In this document: in pieces, positions 34,442 to 47,888 of the stretch | Layout of the letters: every line of letters begins with the position of its first letter | Position numbering within the stretch: position 1 is the stretch's first letter | Assembly (NCBI RefSeq): GCF_016219575.1 | Contig: NZ_JACRMG010000013.1 | Coordinates: forward strand, 205,756-254,366 | Length of the DNA: 48,611 bases | Direction of reading: 5' to 3' | Origin: Bradyrhizobium sp. | Lineage (GTDB): Bacteria; Pseudomonadota; Alphaproteobacteria; Rhizobiales; Xanthobacteraceae | Notes under the pieces: generated by a model | The model's input: only the letters and a program-made list of their open reading frames with translations | Databases searched by the model: none | What the model was told of the DNA's origin: nothing | Position numbers and translations under genes: made by a program

Positions 34442-34780
34442 ATGATCGTGCGGACGCTCGTGGCCTCATTGCTGTTTTCCGCGGCCGCCTTCGCGGCATC
34501 CCCGGCCGCAGCGCAGTCCTGCACCCGTCAGGGCACCGACGTCACCTGCAGCGACGGCCGGCGCGGGGTCTTCACCGGAGACGCGATCGTCTGGCCCGAC
34601 GGCACGCGGGCCAACCTCGCCTCCCCGCATCCGAGCGTCATCATCGGCAACAAGCAATCGGTGGTGGTCGGCAAGGGCGTGTTCGTCGGAAGCGGCAGCG
34701 GCTCGGTGCCGCTCGACAATCCCAGTGCGCCGAACAAGGCGCGCTGCACCGTGCTCGACGGCGTGTCGTATTGCTACTGA
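34442..34780 (+). CDS. Small exported protein with Cys tail
   Basis: Not recognised. 112 residues; signal peptide ([21 protein letters not shown]) and AAAGGA just upstream of ATG 34442. The mature part opens with two Cys ([18 protein letters not shown]), contains repeated Gly/Val turns ([19 protein letters not shown]), and ends [13 protein letters not shown]. That end follows the same spacing as the KCF-x-F-x-GK-x-YCE tail of the caspase-like protein and of the 8855 product, with weaker identity. Two disulfides are likely. It converges on otsA with a three-base gap. Confidence 0.72.
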   Translation: MIVRTLVASLLFSAAAFAASPAAAQSCTRQGTDVTCSDGRRGVFTGDAIVWPDGTRANLASPHPSVIIGNKQSVVVGKGVFVGSGSGSVPLDNPSAPNKARCTVLDGVSYCY

Positions 34781-34783
34781 CGA

Positions 34784-36241
34784 TCAGTGGATGCGCGCGC
34801 CGGCCTGCGCCGGGCGCCGCGGCCACAGCGGCGTCGGTTCCGACATCAACGGCGGCGCCACGTTCTTGTCGAGCTGCGTTTCCTGCAACTCCTCCACGAA
34901 ATTCGCGAACCATTGCTGGATGGTGCCGCGGCGCAGCCTGGCCATCATCGCTTCCCAGCGCATGCGGCGCTCGGTGAGCGGCATGGTCAGCGCGGTCGCA
35001 ATCGTCCGCGCCATGCCGTCGATGTCGTGCGGGTTCACCAGAAGCGCCGCGTCGAGTTCGTTGGCGGCGCCGGCGAATTTCGACAGCACCAGCACGCCGG
35101 GATCGGCGGGGTTTTGCGCGGCGACATATTCCTTGGCGACGAGGTTCATGCCGTCCTGCAGCGGCGTCACCACACCGACCTGCGCGGTGCGATAGAGACC
35201 GGCGAGCACGGCCTGGCCGAATCCCTTGTTGAGGTAGCGGATCGGGGTCCAGTCGATCTCGCCATGGCGGCCGTTGACGTCGCTGACGAGCTTCGCCACC
35301 TCGTTCTGCAGATTGCCATAGGCCTCGATCGCACCGCGCGAGGGCGTTGCGATCTGCAACAACGAGGCGGTGCGCAGCAGCGAGGGCTGCGCACTCCACA
35401 TCCGGTCGAAGGCCGAGATGCGATTGGTCAGGCCCTTGGAATAGTCCAGCCGGTCGACGCCGATCGCGAGCCGATCGCCATTGAGGCTCTTGCGCAGGCG
35501 CGACACTTCCGGATGCGACGCGGCCTTCGCGGCCTGTTGCGCGAACCGCTCGACGTCGATGCCGATCGGAAACACCGCGGCGCGCGTGCGGCCGTGGCGC
35601 GACAGGATGATGCCGTCGTGCACGGGCAAGTCGAGCTCGAGCTGTACCGAGCCGACGAAATTCTCGCAGTCTTCTTCGGTCTGGAATCCGATCAGGTCAT
35701 AGGCGAGCATCGCCTCGATCAGCTCGCGGGCATGCGGCACGCCGCCGATGACATTGCGCGCCGGCCAGGGCGTGTGCAGGAAGAAACCGATCGGCGAGGT
35801 GACACCGAGGTCGCGCAGCTCCGTACCGAGCGCAAGGAAGTGATAATCCTGCACCCAGAACGCGGTATCGGCTTTGCGGAAGCGCAGCAGCGCGCGCGCC
35901 ATGAAGGCGTTGACCTCGCGATAGGACAGGTAGTCCTCGCGCGTGGCACGGATCAGGTCGGGACGCGAATGCATCGCCGGCCACAGCGCCGAATTGGCGA
36001 AGCCTTCGTAGTAGCCGCCGTAATGCGCGGCCGGCAGGTCGAGCAGCGCCAGCGCGCCGTTGCCCAGAGATTCGACCTCGGCGAACGGTTCCTGGTTCCC
36101 GTCGCGAACGCGGCCGGAGGAGCCGACCCAGATCGCGCCGGAATTTTCCACCACCGGCAGCAGCGCCGCAGCCAGGCCGCCCGTCATGGGCTCGTTGGCC
36201 TTGCCGCGCGCAACGCGATTTGAAACGACGACGAGGTTCAC
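34784..36241 (-). CDS. otsA: Trehalose-6-phosphate synthase
   Basis: Glycosyltransferase family 20 enzyme joining UDP-glucose and glucose-6-phosphate to trehalose-6-phosphate, the first step of osmoprotectant trehalose synthesis. 485 residues with conserved stretches VSNRVARG at the N-terminus, [37 protein letters not shown] and [18 protein letters not shown]. The start is GTG 36241, with an excellent GGAGGGG upstream. It is not contiguous with otsB: 381 bases with two hairpins lie between, although both genes point the same way. The C-terminus extends about 15 residues past the catalytic domain ([13 protein letters not shown]). Confidence 0.97.
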   Translation of the reverse strand: MNLVVVSNRVARGKANEPMTGGLAAALLPVVENSGAIWVGSSGRVRDGNQEPFAEVESLGNGALALLDLPAAHYGGYYEGFANSALWPAMHSRPDLIRATREDYLSYREVNAFMARALLRFRKADTAFWVQDYHFLALGTELRDLGVTSPIGFFLHTPWPARNVIGGVPHARELIEAMLAYDLIGFQTEEDCENFVGSVQLELDLPVHDGIILSRHGRTRAAVFPIGIDVERFAQQAAKAASHPEVSRLRKSLNGDRLAIGVDRLDYSKGLTNRISAFDRMWSAQPSLLRTASLLQIATPSRGAIEAYGNLQNEVAKLVSDVNGRHGEIDWTPIRYLNKGFGQAVLAGLYRTAQVGVVTPLQDGMNLVAKEYVAAQNPADPGVLVLSKFAGAANELDAALLVNPHDIDGMARTIATALTMPLTERRMRWEAMMARLRRGTIQQWFANFVEELQETQLDKNVAPPLMSEPTPLWPRRPAQAGARIH

Positions 36242-36294
36242 GGGTCCCCTCCAGAATCAGGTCCATCGTTTAACGGATGTTCATCAATATGGTT

Positions 36295-36370
36295 CCTGTG
36301 CCCCATTTCCGAAGTTCGCATTCCCTAGCGGCAAACTCTTATGCGAACTTCGGAAAACAAGGGGCACAGG
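36295..36370. repeat. Bulged inverted repeat 1 between otsB and otsA
   Basis: Outer arms CCTGTGCCCC (36295-36304) and GGGGCACAGG (36361-36370) pair perfectly over 10 bp. Unequal bulges (AT against AACAA) follow. The inner arms TTCCGAAGTTCGCAT (36307-36321) and its exact complement (36341-36355) pair over 15 bp. The loop is 19 bases. With repeat 2 it is the only structure I see in the 381-bp gap 36242-36622. It could be a mobile palindromic element, a processing signal or an attenuator ahead of otsA. Confidence 0.85.
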
Positions 36371-36384
36371 CACTTCCTTATTCT

Positions 36385-36459
36385 CAGTGCCGCTTGTCGA
36401 TTTGAAGTTCCTGACAGGACTCGCGGCCCCACTGCAGGAACTTCAAATCGGCGGCACTG
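36385..36459. repeat. Bulged inverted repeat 2 between otsB and otsA
   Basis: Outer arms CAGTGCCGC (36385-36393) and GCGGCACTG (36451-36459), one-sided bulge TTGT, inner arms CGATTTGAAGTTCCTG (36398-36413) and its exact complement (36435-36450), loop of 21 bases. It is built like repeat 1, and both inner stems contain GAAGTTC. The two lie 14 bases apart. The rest of the gap to 36622 is plain sequence without a gene. Confidence 0.85.
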
Positions 36460-36622
36460 ACCACGATCCTTGCGAATTGAAACCAAAATCTGGCGAATCG
36501 AATGGAACCCGTGTTCCCGCGCGAAAAGATATTTCAGGCATCGCGCGCGATATTGCGCAAAATAATCGCAATCGAAAAACGCGCGGCGAAATCGGCCTGG
36601 GATTGTGGCGCTCGCCGGAAAT

Positions 36623-37459
36623 TTACGGCAGCGGTGCGTCCCTTTCGTCGTCAAGCAGGTGCGCAAGGAACTCGCGCACGTCGCCCGGCGCATCGAAATG
36701 GCCCGCCACGCCTCTGGCGCGGCGGCCGACCGAAAAGGCGATGCCATCGAGATCGGACATGATCGCAAACACCGATTCATCGGTGACGTCATCGCCGATG
36801 AAGAACGGCTTGCGGCCCGCGAACGGCGGATGCGTCATCAGCTCGCGCACGCCGCTCGCCTTGGTGAAACCGGAATGCTTGATCTCGCAGACCTGCTTAC
36901 CCGGCAGCACCTCGATCGGTGCGTCCGGCAGGTCGGCGCGGATCAGCGACACCGCCTCGTAGATCGCCTTCTCCGCATGCGGCGCCAGGCGATAATGCAG
37001 TGCCAGCGAATAGCCCTTGTCCTCGAGCAGGATTCCCGGACTGAGCTTTGCGATCGCCGCAAGGCGCCGCTTCAGCTCCTTTTCCAGCGGCGGTGCGTGC
37101 GCGGCCACGCCATCGCCGTCAGCCTCGATGCGCATCTCGGCGCCATGGCCGCCGACGGCGGGGAATTGATCCGGCGCGAAGATCAGGTCGATATCGTTGA
37201 GCGAGCGGCCGCTGACCAGCGCCAGCGCGCCCCCGGTTCTGCGGTAGAGGCGGTTGAGGGTCTTGGCGAGACCCGGCGGCACCCACACCTCGCGCGGCGT
37301 CGGCATGATGTCGAGCAGCGTGCCGTCGATGTCGAGCAACACCGCGGTCCGGCTCAGCTGCGGCACCAGCGAACCCGGCACCGGAACGGTCTCCGGCGCC
37401 TCCTCGTTTTCGGGTGCAACATCTTCGAGCGGCATTACGGCCAGTTCCTGATCCATCAT
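36623..37459 (-). CDS. otsB: Trehalose-6-phosphate phosphatase
   Basis: HAD-superfamily phosphatase that releases trehalose from trehalose-6-phosphate. 278 residues. Motif I is LLDIDGTLLDIMPTP (nucleophile Asp and general-acid Asp), motif II is ALVSGRSL, and motif III-IV includes GKQVCEIKHSGFTKASG and FFIGDDVTDESVF. GGAG lies just before ATG 37459. It starts three bases after the MFS stop, so both are in one operon. An N-terminal acidic extension of about 30 residues (PENEEAPETVPVPG) precedes the catalytic part. Confidence 0.95.
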   Translation of the reverse strand: MMDQELAVMPLEDVAPENEEAPETVPVPGSLVPQLSRTAVLLDIDGTLLDIMPTPREVWVPPGLAKTLNRLYRRTGGALALVSGRSLNDIDLIFAPDQFPAVGGHGAEMRIEADGDGVAAHAPPLEKELKRRLAAIAKLSPGILLEDKGYSLALHYRLAPHAEKAIYEAVSLIRADLPDAPIEVLPGKQVCEIKHSGFTKASGVRELMTHPPFAGRKPFFIGDDVTDESVFAIMSDLDGIAFSVGRRARGVAGHFDAPGDVREFLAHLLDDERDAPLP

Positions 37460-37462
37460 ATC

Positions 37463-38950
37463 CTACTCCACAAAAGCGAGCGGCCTGGCAACCGATTCCA
37501 GCGAGCGCCGCTCGGCAGCGACGCAGCAAAACCAGGCGACGGTCGCCGCCACGATCATCAGGACGGAGCCAAGCAGGTAACCCGCGAACACGGTTCCGCG
37601 CGATCCCGTATCGATCAGCGCGCCGAACAGCGCAGGACCTATCACTCCGCCAATTCCCGTCCCCACCGCATAGAACAGCGCGATCGCCAGCGCGCGGACT
37701 TCCAGCGGAAAGGTTTCGCTCACCGTTAGATAGGCTGCGCTCGCAGCCGGCGAGGCAAAGAAGAAGATCACCATCCAGGCGATCGTCTGCGTCTGCGCGG
37801 AAAGCACGCCGATCGCGAACAGGTAGCCCGACAGCGCCAGCAGCACGCCCGAGGTGCCATAGGTGAAGGCGATCATCGTGCGCCGTCCCATGGTGTCGAA
37901 CAGGCGTCCCAGCAGCAGCGGCCCCAGGAAATTGCCGGCGGCAAAGGGCAGGATGTACCAGCCGACATGGCTCGCCGGAATGCCGAAGAAATCGGTCAGC
38001 ACCAGCGCGAAGGTGAAGAAGATGGCGTTGTAGAAGAATGCCTGCGACGCCATCAGCACCAGGCCGACCACCGAGCGCCGGCGATACACCGAGAACAGCG
38101 TGTGCGCGACCTCGCGCAGCGGCGTGTGGCTGCGCATCTTCAGTTTCATTTTCGGCAACGCCTCGCTTGCCTGCGAATGTCCCGCCGACCACTCGATCTC
38201 GTCGACGATCGCATGCGCCTCGTCCGGACGGCCATGGATCATCAGCCAGCGCGGGCTTTCCGGGATCCACATCCGCATCACGAACACGACGAGGCCGAGC
38301 ACGGCACCGGTGAGATAAGCAAGCCGCCAGCCGAGATCGACGCCGACGAATGTGGGATCGAGCAACACGATGGCGCTCACCGCGCCCATCGCGGCGCCGA
38401 TCCAGAAGCTGCCGTTGATCACCAGATCGGTCCAGCCGCGGTAGCGCGCCGGCACCAGTTCCTGGATCGTCGAGTTGATCGCGGTGTATTCGCCGCCGAT
38501 GCCGGCGCCGGTGAGGAACCTGAACAGCGCATAGCTCGCGACATTCCATGACAGGGCCGTTGCGGCAGTCGCGACGAGATAGAGCGCCAGCGTGATGAAG
38601 AACAGCTTCCTGCGCCCGATGCGGTCGGTGAGCCAGCCGAAGCCGAGCGCGCCGAGCACGGCGCCGGCGAGATAGGCGCTGTTGGCAAGACCGACATCGA
38701 AATTGGAGAATTGCAGTGCCGGGCTTTCCTTCAGTGCGCCGGATAGGGCACCGGCCAGCGTGACCTCGAGCCCGTCGAGGATCCAGGTGATGCCGAGCGC
38801 CAGCACCACCCGGGTGTGAAAACCGCTCCAGCGAAGGCGATCGAGCCGCGCGGGAATACAGGTCTCGACAACGCGGGAATTGTCCTGCACCAGCGGTGCC
38901 GTGCCGCGCTCTTCCTGCGGCGGGTTGTGCTCGATCCTCTGCAGACTCAT
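37463..38950 (-). CDS. MFS transporter, sugar-porter-like
   Basis: About 495 residues with twelve hydrophobic segments. Sugar-porter-type loop motifs are present: GWLTDRIGRRKLF, the later RLFDTMGRRTMIAF and PESPRWLMIHGRPDEA after helix six, and SETFPLEVRALAIALFYAVG. The substrate is unknown; the operon with otsB hints at a sugar or an osmolyte-related compound. The start is uncertain: ATG 38950 has no clear binding site, TTG 38959 has GAGGG eight bases before it, and GTG 38998 is also in frame. The 290 bases to the chemoreceptor gene contain no gene. Confidence 0.88.
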   Translation of the reverse strand: MSLQRIEHNPPQEERGTAPLVQDNSRVVETCIPARLDRLRWSGFHTRVVLALGITWILDGLEVTLAGALSGALKESPALQFSNFDVGLANSAYLAGAVLGALGFGWLTDRIGRRKLFFITLALYLVATAATALSWNVASYALFRFLTGAGIGGEYTAINSTIQELVPARYRGWTDLVINGSFWIGAAMGAVSAIVLLDPTFVGVDLGWRLAYLTGAVLGLVVFVMRMWIPESPRWLMIHGRPDEAHAIVDEIEWSAGHSQASEALPKMKLKMRSHTPLREVAHTLFSVYRRRSVVGLVLMASQAFFYNAIFFTFALVLTDFFGIPASHVGWYILPFAAGNFLGPLLLGRLFDTMGRRTMIAFTYGTSGVLLALSGYLFAIGVLSAQTQTIAWMVIFFFASPAASAAYLTVSETFPLEVRALAIALFYAVGTGIGGVIGPALFGALIDTGSRGTVFAGYLLGSVLMIVAATVAWFCCVAAERRSLESVARPLAFVE

Positions 38951-39213
38951 TGCGATCAATGAAAAAGCCCTCGGGGATCGGACCCCAAGGTTTCTCACCT
39001 CTGTTCAGGCGTGAGCCTTTCCTGCCACGCTGAAACAACGTTTCTGTGGCCGAACGGTTCCCGCCTCGCGATATTGGAAGGGAAGCGATTTCAACGCATT
39101 TTCAGGGCGTTGGACGATTCGCGGTGTCGTCGCGGAGAACGCCCGCAATGGGTCATTATCTTGACAAGCCGAGGCCTCAGCGCGCTTCGGCAATTTACAG
39201 CGGTGGTTATGGC

Positions 39214-39231
39214 TTCCGGCTTGCGCCGGAA
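39214..39231 (-). terminator. Hairpin after chemoreceptor gene
   Basis: TTCCGGC-TTGC-GCCGGAA forms a 7-bp stem with a four-base loop about ten bases past the stop of the chemoreceptor gene. No T-run follows on the minus strand, so it would be a weak or Rho-aided terminator, or a fragment of a palindromic repeat. Confidence 0.35.
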
Positions 39232-39240
39232 CGACCGGCG

Positions 39241-41280
39241 CTACGCCGCGCGGATATTCGCCATGAAGCGGTCGAGTTCCTCGCGCAGCCGCGTGCTTTC
39301 GCTGGACAGCGTGCGCGCGGAATGGAGCACCTCCGAGGACGCCGAGCCGGTTTCGGTCGCACCGCGGTTGACCTGCATGACGTTGTCGGAGGCCGCCTCG
39401 GTGCCGCGCGCCACGTTCTGGACGCTGCGCGCGATCTCCTGCGTCGCCGAGCCCTGCTCTTCCACGGCGCTGGCGATGGTCGATGCGATCTCGGAAATCT
39501 TGCCGATGGTGCCGCCGATCTCCTTGATCGCAGTGACCGATTCCTGCGTCGCGCCCTGCATGCCCGAGATGTGATTGGAGATCTCGTCGGTCGCTCTCGC
39601 GGTCTGGCTCGCCAGCGACTTCACTTCGGACGCCACCACGGCAAAGCCGCGGCCGGCTTCGCCCGCGCGGGCCGCCTCGATGGTGGCGTTGAGCGCCAGC
39701 AAATTGGTCTGCTCGGCAATCGCCGTGATCAGCTTGACGACGTCGCCGATCTCCTGCGCCGCGCGCGACAGCTTGCCGATGCGATTGTCCGTCTCTTCGG
39801 CCTGCCGCACCGCAGCCACCGCGATGTCGTTGGATTCGCGCACCCGCCGCCCGATCTCGTTGACGGAGGCGGAAAGCTGTTCCGTCGCGGCTGCCACCGA
39901 CTGCATGTCGCTGGAGGCCTGGCCGGAGGATTCCGCGACCTGGCTGGAGAGCGACTGCGTCGTTTCCGCGGTGCGCGTCAGCGTGCCGGCCGCAGACTCC
40001 AGCTGCGCGGCGGACGACGAGACATTGGCGACGATGGAGCCGACCGCCGTCTCGAACTCGTCGGCGAAGCGGATCAGCTCCTGGCGGCGCGCCGCGGCGC
40101 TCGCCTTGTTCTGCGCTTCCTGCGTCGCGGCGTCGCGTTCGGCCTTGGCGACGGCCTGCACCTTGAATTCCTCCACCGCGCCGGCCATCTCGCCAAGCTC
40201 GTCGCGGCGGCCGAGGCCCGGCAGCACGACGTCGAAATTGCCGCCTGCCAGCTCCCGCATTGCCCTGCACATCGCGGTCATCGGACCGGAGATGCCGCGC
40301 GCCAGCATCAGCGCCCATGCCGCGCCGAGCAGGAAGCCGCCGACCGCAAGCATCAGGATCAGCCGCTCGGTATCGTCGATGGTCTTGTTCGACTCCTGTT
40401 CGAAGCGCGCCTGGTCGGAAACCAGTGCGGCCTTCATCGCAGCCGCGCCCTTCATGATCTGTTCGGCGGATTCACCCATTTGGGCGGTGAGCTCAGTGAC
40501 CTTCTTACGGTTCTCGACCAGCTTGGCAAAAGCCTCGCGATAGGTCTTGAGCAGCGCGTTCATCTCCTTGACGACCGGCTCGATCTTCTCGTGCGTCGCC
40601 GGGATGTTCTTGAAGCCGTTTTCCAGGAAGCTGAGGCGGCTGGAGGTGCTGGTCGCCGCCGACGGATCGCCGCTGACCACGAAGTTGTTGGCGAAGACCT
40701 TGATGGCCTGGAACTGGGTGGTGATGGTCTTGGCCTGGAAAGCCACCGCGGGCTGGTCGAGGTCGGTCGCGGTCGAGGCGAGGTCGTCGAGCTTGTATTC
40801 CAGCGACATTTCGCTGCGCGTGAGCGCGTTCTTGGTCAGAAACTCGCTCTCTTCCTTGGTCTTGAGGATGTCGGCGAATATCCTGGTGAAGGCGCGGAAC
40901 TCGCGCGCCAACCTGGTGACCTGCTCGAGCCGGTCCGGGTTGGCGGTGCCGCGCATCGAGGCATCGATGGCATCCTTCAGGCCGGCCTCCGCTGCTATGG
41001 CTGCCTTGCTGTCCTCTTCCTTGCCGGTCGCGACGTAATAGCGCACGAGCGCGCGGTAGGAGATCAGCTCGCGGTCGATATTGCGGGCGAGGTCGGCTTC
41101 CGTGACGCTCTTGCGGTAGGCGGCAACACCCTCCGACACATGCTCGAAGCCGAGCCAGGCAATGCCCATGCTGGCGGCGGAAATCGCCAGCACGACCGCA
41201 AAGCCGAGCATGATCTTGCCCCGGAAGCGAAGGGTGGGCAGGCGAATCGACCGCAGCCCGCTACGCCTGGAAACCGCCAT
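39241..41280 (-). CDS. Methyl-accepting chemotaxis protein
   Basis: 679-residue transmembrane chemoreceptor. First membrane helix about 22-44 ([19 protein letters not shown]), then a helical periplasmic sensor of about 270 residues (helical bimodular-like by length), second membrane helix ([20 protein letters not shown]), a HAMP segment ([19 protein letters not shown]), and a signalling domain with the hairpin tip [18 protein letters not shown] and [18 protein letters not shown] 41280 is preceded by GGGGGCAGGGG. It probably interacts with CheA and CheW encoded elsewhere to steer flagellar motility. The ligand is unknown. It lies divergent from the coxSLM operon. Confidence 0.96.
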   Translation of the reverse strand: MAVSRRSGLRSIRLPTLRFRGKIMLGFAVVLAISAASMGIAWLGFEHVSEGVAAYRKSVTEADLARNIDRELISYRALVRYYVATGKEEDSKAAIAAEAGLKDAIDASMRGTANPDRLEQVTRLAREFRAFTRIFADILKTKEESEFLTKNALTRSEMSLEYKLDDLASTATDLDQPAVAFQAKTITTQFQAIKVFANNFVVSGDPSAATSTSSRLSFLENGFKNIPATHEKIEPVVKEMNALLKTYREAFAKLVENRKKVTELTAQMGESAEQIMKGAAAMKAALVSDQARFEQESNKTIDDTERLILMLAVGGFLLGAAWALMLARGISGPMTAMCRAMRELAGGNFDVVLPGLGRRDELGEMAGAVEEFKVQAVAKAERDAATQEAQNKASAAARRQELIRFADEFETAVGSIVANVSSSAAQLESAAGTLTRTAETTQSLSSQVAESSGQASSDMQSVAAATEQLSASVNEIGRRVRESNDIAVAAVRQAEETDNRIGKLSRAAQEIGDVVKLITAIAEQTNLLALNATIEAARAGEAGRGFAVVASEVKSLASQTARATDEISNHISGMQGATQESVTAIKEIGGTIGKISEIASTIASAVEEQGSATQEIARSVQNVARGTEAASDNVMQVNRGATETGSASSEVLHSARTLSSESTRLREELDRFMANIRAA

Positions 41281-41502
41281 CCCCTGCCCCCGTATGCAGA
41301 TAAAGCCAGCCGGATCGGGGGCCTGCGCCCCCAATCGCTAACCCAAAGCTACCGTTAAATGGATAAAGGTGCGTAAATCAGGCGGACCGCTCCGGGGTTG
41401 CAGGGGGTCGTCACGCCTTCGGGCCGGGGCTAATGCGCCTTGCCCATCGTCGCGTCATTGATGTGTCACCGATCACATCCGCGTCCCCCACGAAAATCCT
41501 AG

Positions 41503-41531
41503 TTGCAAGTTCCCGCCGCGCTGTCTCTAAT
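41503..41531 (+). promoter_or_regulatory. Candidate housekeeping promoter of the cox operon
   Basis: TTGCAA (41503-41508), a 17-base spacer and TCTAAT (41526-41531) resemble the sigma-70 consensus (four and five of six matches). The predicted start point lies about 30 bases before the GTG of coxS, with GGGAGGAG between. Inferred by eye only. Confidence 0.4.
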
Positions 41532-41568
41532 TAGAACCAATCAAAAAACATCATCGGGAGGAGTGAGC

Positions 41569-42054
<486 letters not shown>

Positions 42055-42142
42055 CCGATACCGCTACTCGCCGAATTCGATCCACCGCGTCGAACCGGAC
42101 GCGGCGGGACATCAAACATCTCCGGTTGGGAGGATCAGGAAC

Positions 42143-44482
<2,340 letters not shown>

Positions 44483-44497
44483 GCAGGAGGACGCATC

Positions 44498-45298
44498 ATG
44501 TACGAGACCACCTATCATCGCGCCTCCTCGGTCGACGAGGCCGCCGCCATGTTCGCCAAGGGCAAGGAGGCGAAATACCTCTCCGGCGGCCAGACGCTGC
44601 TTCCGGTCATGAAGCAACGGCTCGCCTCGCCGTCCGACGTGATCGACCTTGCGAAGATCAAGGACCTGGTCGGCGTCGCGGCGACTGGCAACGGCGTCGA
44701 GGTCAAGGCGGCGACCACGCATTACGACGTGGCGCAAAGCGACGCCGTGAAAAAGGCGATCCCCGCGCTCGCCTATCTCGCCTCGCTGATCGGCGATCCC
44801 GCCGTGCGCTATCGCGGCACCATCGGCGGCTCGCTCGCCAACAACGACCCGGCCGCGGATTATCCCGCCGCGGTGCTGGCGCTCGGCGCGACGGTCAAGA
44901 CCAACAAGCGCACGATTGCGGCGGACGAGTTCTTCAAGGGCCTGTTCTCGACCGCCCTTGCTGACGGCGAGATCATCACCGCCGTCTCGTTCCCTGTGGT
45001 GGCCAAGGCGGGCTACGCCAAATTCCCGCATCCGGCGTCGCGCTTTGCGCTGACCGGCGTTTTCGTGGCGAAGACAGCGGGTGGCGACGTCCGTGTTGCC
45101 GCCACCGGCGCCTCGCAGAACGGCGTGATGCGGGTTCCCGCAATCGAGGCGGCGCTGAAGGCGAACTGGTCGGCCGGCGCCATCGATGGCGTCAAGATCT
45201 CGGCCGACGGGCTCTTGGACGACATCCACGGCTCATCCGGTTACCGCGCCAACCTGATCAAGGTGATGGCACAGCGCGCGGTAGCCGCCGCCGGCTGA
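44498..45298 (+). CDS. coxM: Molybdenum hydroxylase FAD subunit (CoxM-like)
   Basis: FAD-binding subunit of the hydroxylase complex, 266 residues. The FAD motifs are SGGQTLLPVMKQRL (about 29-42) and TIGGSLANNDPAADYPA (about 105-121). It begins 16 bases after the coxL stop with AGGAGG before the ATG, so it is the third gene of the same operon. It ends at 45298. No coxD, coxE, coxF or coxG-type accessory gene follows directly, although a CoxD/CoxE-like pair lies at 4909-7573 of this window. Confidence 0.94.
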   Translation: MYETTYHRASSVDEAAAMFAKGKEAKYLSGGQTLLPVMKQRLASPSDVIDLAKIKDLVGVAATGNGVEVKAATTHYDVAQSDAVKKAIPALAYLASLIGDPAVRYRGTIGGSLANNDPAADYPAAVLALGATVKTNKRTIAADEFFKGLFSTALADGEIITAVSFPVVAKAGYAKFPHPASRFALTGVFVAKTAGGDVRVAATGASQNGVMRVPAIEAALKANWSAGAIDGVKISADGLLDDIHGSSGYRANLIKVMAQRAVAAAG

Positions 45299-45370
45299 TC
45301 TTATCCTTACCCAAGCCATGCATGCGGCGCGCAGCGATGCGCGCCGCACTGCTTTTGGGCCAAGATTTGC

Positions 45371-45399
45371 TTGCCACTGGACGGCGAAGGCGAGACAAT
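45371..45399 (+). promoter_or_regulatory. Candidate promoter of the CaiB-family gene
   Basis: TTGCCA (45371-45376), a 17-base spacer and GACAAT (45394-45399). The -35 matches five of six consensus bases, the -10 only four of six. It overlaps the start of an AT-rich repeat, fitting a promoter under local control. Confidence 0.35.
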
Positions 45400-45420
45400 T
45401 TAGCTAATCAGCTAATTAAA
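45399..45420 (+). promoter_or_regulatory. AT-rich repeat, candidate operator
   Basis: The sequence holds AGCTAAT twice (45402-45408 and 45410-45416) inside a run from TTTAG to ATTAAA. TTAGCTAA is itself a perfect palindrome. It lies about 20 bases before the GTG of the CaiB-family gene, downstream of its likely promoter, the right place for a repressor site. The binding protein is unknown. Confidence 0.4.
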
Positions 45421-45440
45421 AATCATATCGAGGAAACACA

Positions 45441-46547
45441 GTGCTCGACAAACCCGCGTCCCACGCCGCCGCAAAAACCTCCGGACCGCTTGCCGGTTTC
45501 CGCATCGTCGAATTCGCCGGCATCGGCCCCGGCCCGTTCGCCTGCATGATGCTGGCGGACATGGGCGCCGAGGTGGTGACGCTTGATCGCGTCGGCGCGG
45601 GGAAGAACATGAAGTCCGTGGCGGGCCGCGGCCGCAAGGTGGTCGAACTCGACCTCAAGGACAAGGCGGCGGTAGGGCAGGTACTCGATCTCCTCGCCGG
45701 CGCCGATGCGCTGATCGAGGGCTTTCGCCCCGGCGTGATGGAGCGGCTGGGCCTCGGCCCAGATGTCGTTCTCGCGCGCAATCCAAAGCTGGTCTACGGC
45801 CGGATGACCGGCTGGGGCCAGGAAGGCCCGCTGGCCAATGCCGCCGGCCATGACATCAACTACATCTCCATCACCGGCGCGCTGGCCGCGATCGGCACCA
45901 AGGAAAAGCCCGTGCCGCCGCTCAACCTGGTCGGCGATTTCGGCGGCGGCGCGCTTTATCTCGTGGTCGGCGTGCTCGCAGCCCTGCTGGAAGCCTCGAA
46001 ATCCGGCAAGGGACAGGTGGTGGACACCGCGATGTGCGACGGCGCGGCCTCGCTGATGTCGATGTTCTTCGACATGACCGCGATCGGCCGCTGGACCGAA
46101 GGCCGCGACCAGAATTTCCTCGACGGCGGCGCGCATTTCTACGGCGTCTATGAATGCTCCTGCGGCAACTTCATCTCGATCGGCTCGATCGAGCCGCAAT
46201 TCTACGCGCTGCTGCGCAAGCACGCAGGACTGACCGACGCCGATTTCGACGCGCAGATGGACCGCAAGGCCTGGCCTGCGCTGAAGGCGAAGCTGACGAA
46301 AGTGTTCAAGAGCAAGTCGCGCGAGGAGTGGTGCAAGATCATGGAAGGTACCGACATCTGCTTCGCGCCGATCCTGACCATGGCGGAAGCGCCGAAGCAT
46401 CCGCACATGGCCGCGCGAAAGGTGTTCGTCGAGCGCCATGGCGTGACCCAGCCCGCGCCGGCCCCGCGCTTCTCGCGCACGCCGTCCGCGATCAGGGAGC
46501 CGGAGAAGGCGGATATCAGCCAGCTTGCGGGGGCGTGGAAGCGGTAG
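45441..46547 (+). CDS. CaiB/BaiF-family CoA-transferase
   Basis: Class III CoA-transferase or alpha-methylacyl-CoA racemase type enzyme, 368 residues. Family landmarks: [54 protein letters not shown] and the catalytic-Asp region [16 protein letters not shown]. The wording [10 protein letters not shown] and [15 protein letters not shown] is closer to alpha-methylacyl-CoA racemases than to formyl-CoA transferases, so epimerising a branched-chain acyl-CoA is the favoured function. The start is GTG 45441 with GAGGAAAC upstream. It has its own promoter region and is not certain to belong to the cox operon. It converges on hppD across a palindromic repeat. Confidence 0.9.
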   Translation: MLDKPASHAAAKTSGPLAGFRIVEFAGIGPGPFACMMLADMGAEVVTLDRVGAGKNMKSVAGRGRKVVELDLKDKAAVGQVLDLLAGADALIEGFRPGVMERLGLGPDVVLARNPKLVYGRMTGWGQEGPLANAAGHDINYISITGALAAIGTKEKPVPPLNLVGDFGGGALYLVVGVLAALLEASKSGKGQVVDTAMCDGAASLMSMFFDMTAIGRWTEGRDQNFLDGGAHFYGVYECSCGNFISIGSIEPQFYALLRKHAGLTDADFDAQMDRKAWPALKAKLTKVFKSKSREEWCKIMEGTDICFAPILTMAEAPKHPHMAARKVFVERHGVTQPAPAPRFSRTPSAIREPEKADISQLAGAWKR

Positions 46548-46553
46548 GGATTT

Positions 46554-46633
46554 GTAGGGTGGGTTAGCCGAAGGCGTAACCCACCCATCTTCTTTCCGGC
46601 CGCGGTGGGTTACGCTTCGCTAACCCACCCTAC
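46554..46633. repeat. Large inverted repeat between convergent genes
   Basis: The left arm GTAGGGTGGGTTAGC (46554-46568), continued by GTAACCCACC, is mirrored by GGTGGGTTACGCTTCGCTAA and the final CCCACCCTAC (46604-46633). Each arm is also near-palindromic on its own. This GGGTGGGTTA element is widespread in many proteobacteria as a repeat. Lying between two convergent genes, six and eight bases from their stops, it may end transcription from both sides. Confidence 0.8.
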
Positions 46634-46641
46634 GCATCGAG

Positions 46642-47766
<1,125 letters not shown>

Positions 47767-47818
47767 GAGCAAATCCCCGGACATTGGTTTTGTCCATTTT
47801 CGGCCGGAATCCACGCAA

Positions 47819-47871
47819 GGTGCGTGCAAATGAGGGCACATATTGCTATCATGGCGCACATTCCGTGCACC
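47819..47871. promoter_or_regulatory. GTGC/GCAC dyads in hppD-lrp intergenic region
   Basis: In the 122-bp divergent region GTGC and GCAC recur: GTGCGTGC at 47820-47827, GGGCAC at 47834-47839, GCGCAC at 47854-47859 and GTGCAC at 47865-47870. GGTGC near 47819 and GCACC near 47871 mirror each other. Lrp/AsnC proteins bind several such loosely symmetric sites, so this may be their operator region. TATCAT at 47846-47851 could be a -10 for the regulator gene. Confidence 0.35.
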
Positions 47872-47888
47872 CATTCGGCATTTTACGC

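Noticed and set aside
37119..39038. A 639-codon frame on the same strand as the MFS and otsB genes
   Set aside because: It is out of frame with both proteins, which show clear motifs, and its product is low-complexity Arg/Ala-rich sequence.
39046..41358. Antisense frame over the chemoreceptor gene (about 770 codons)
   Set aside because: Shadow of a highly repetitive helical gene; composition is Arg/Gly/His-rich without any domain.
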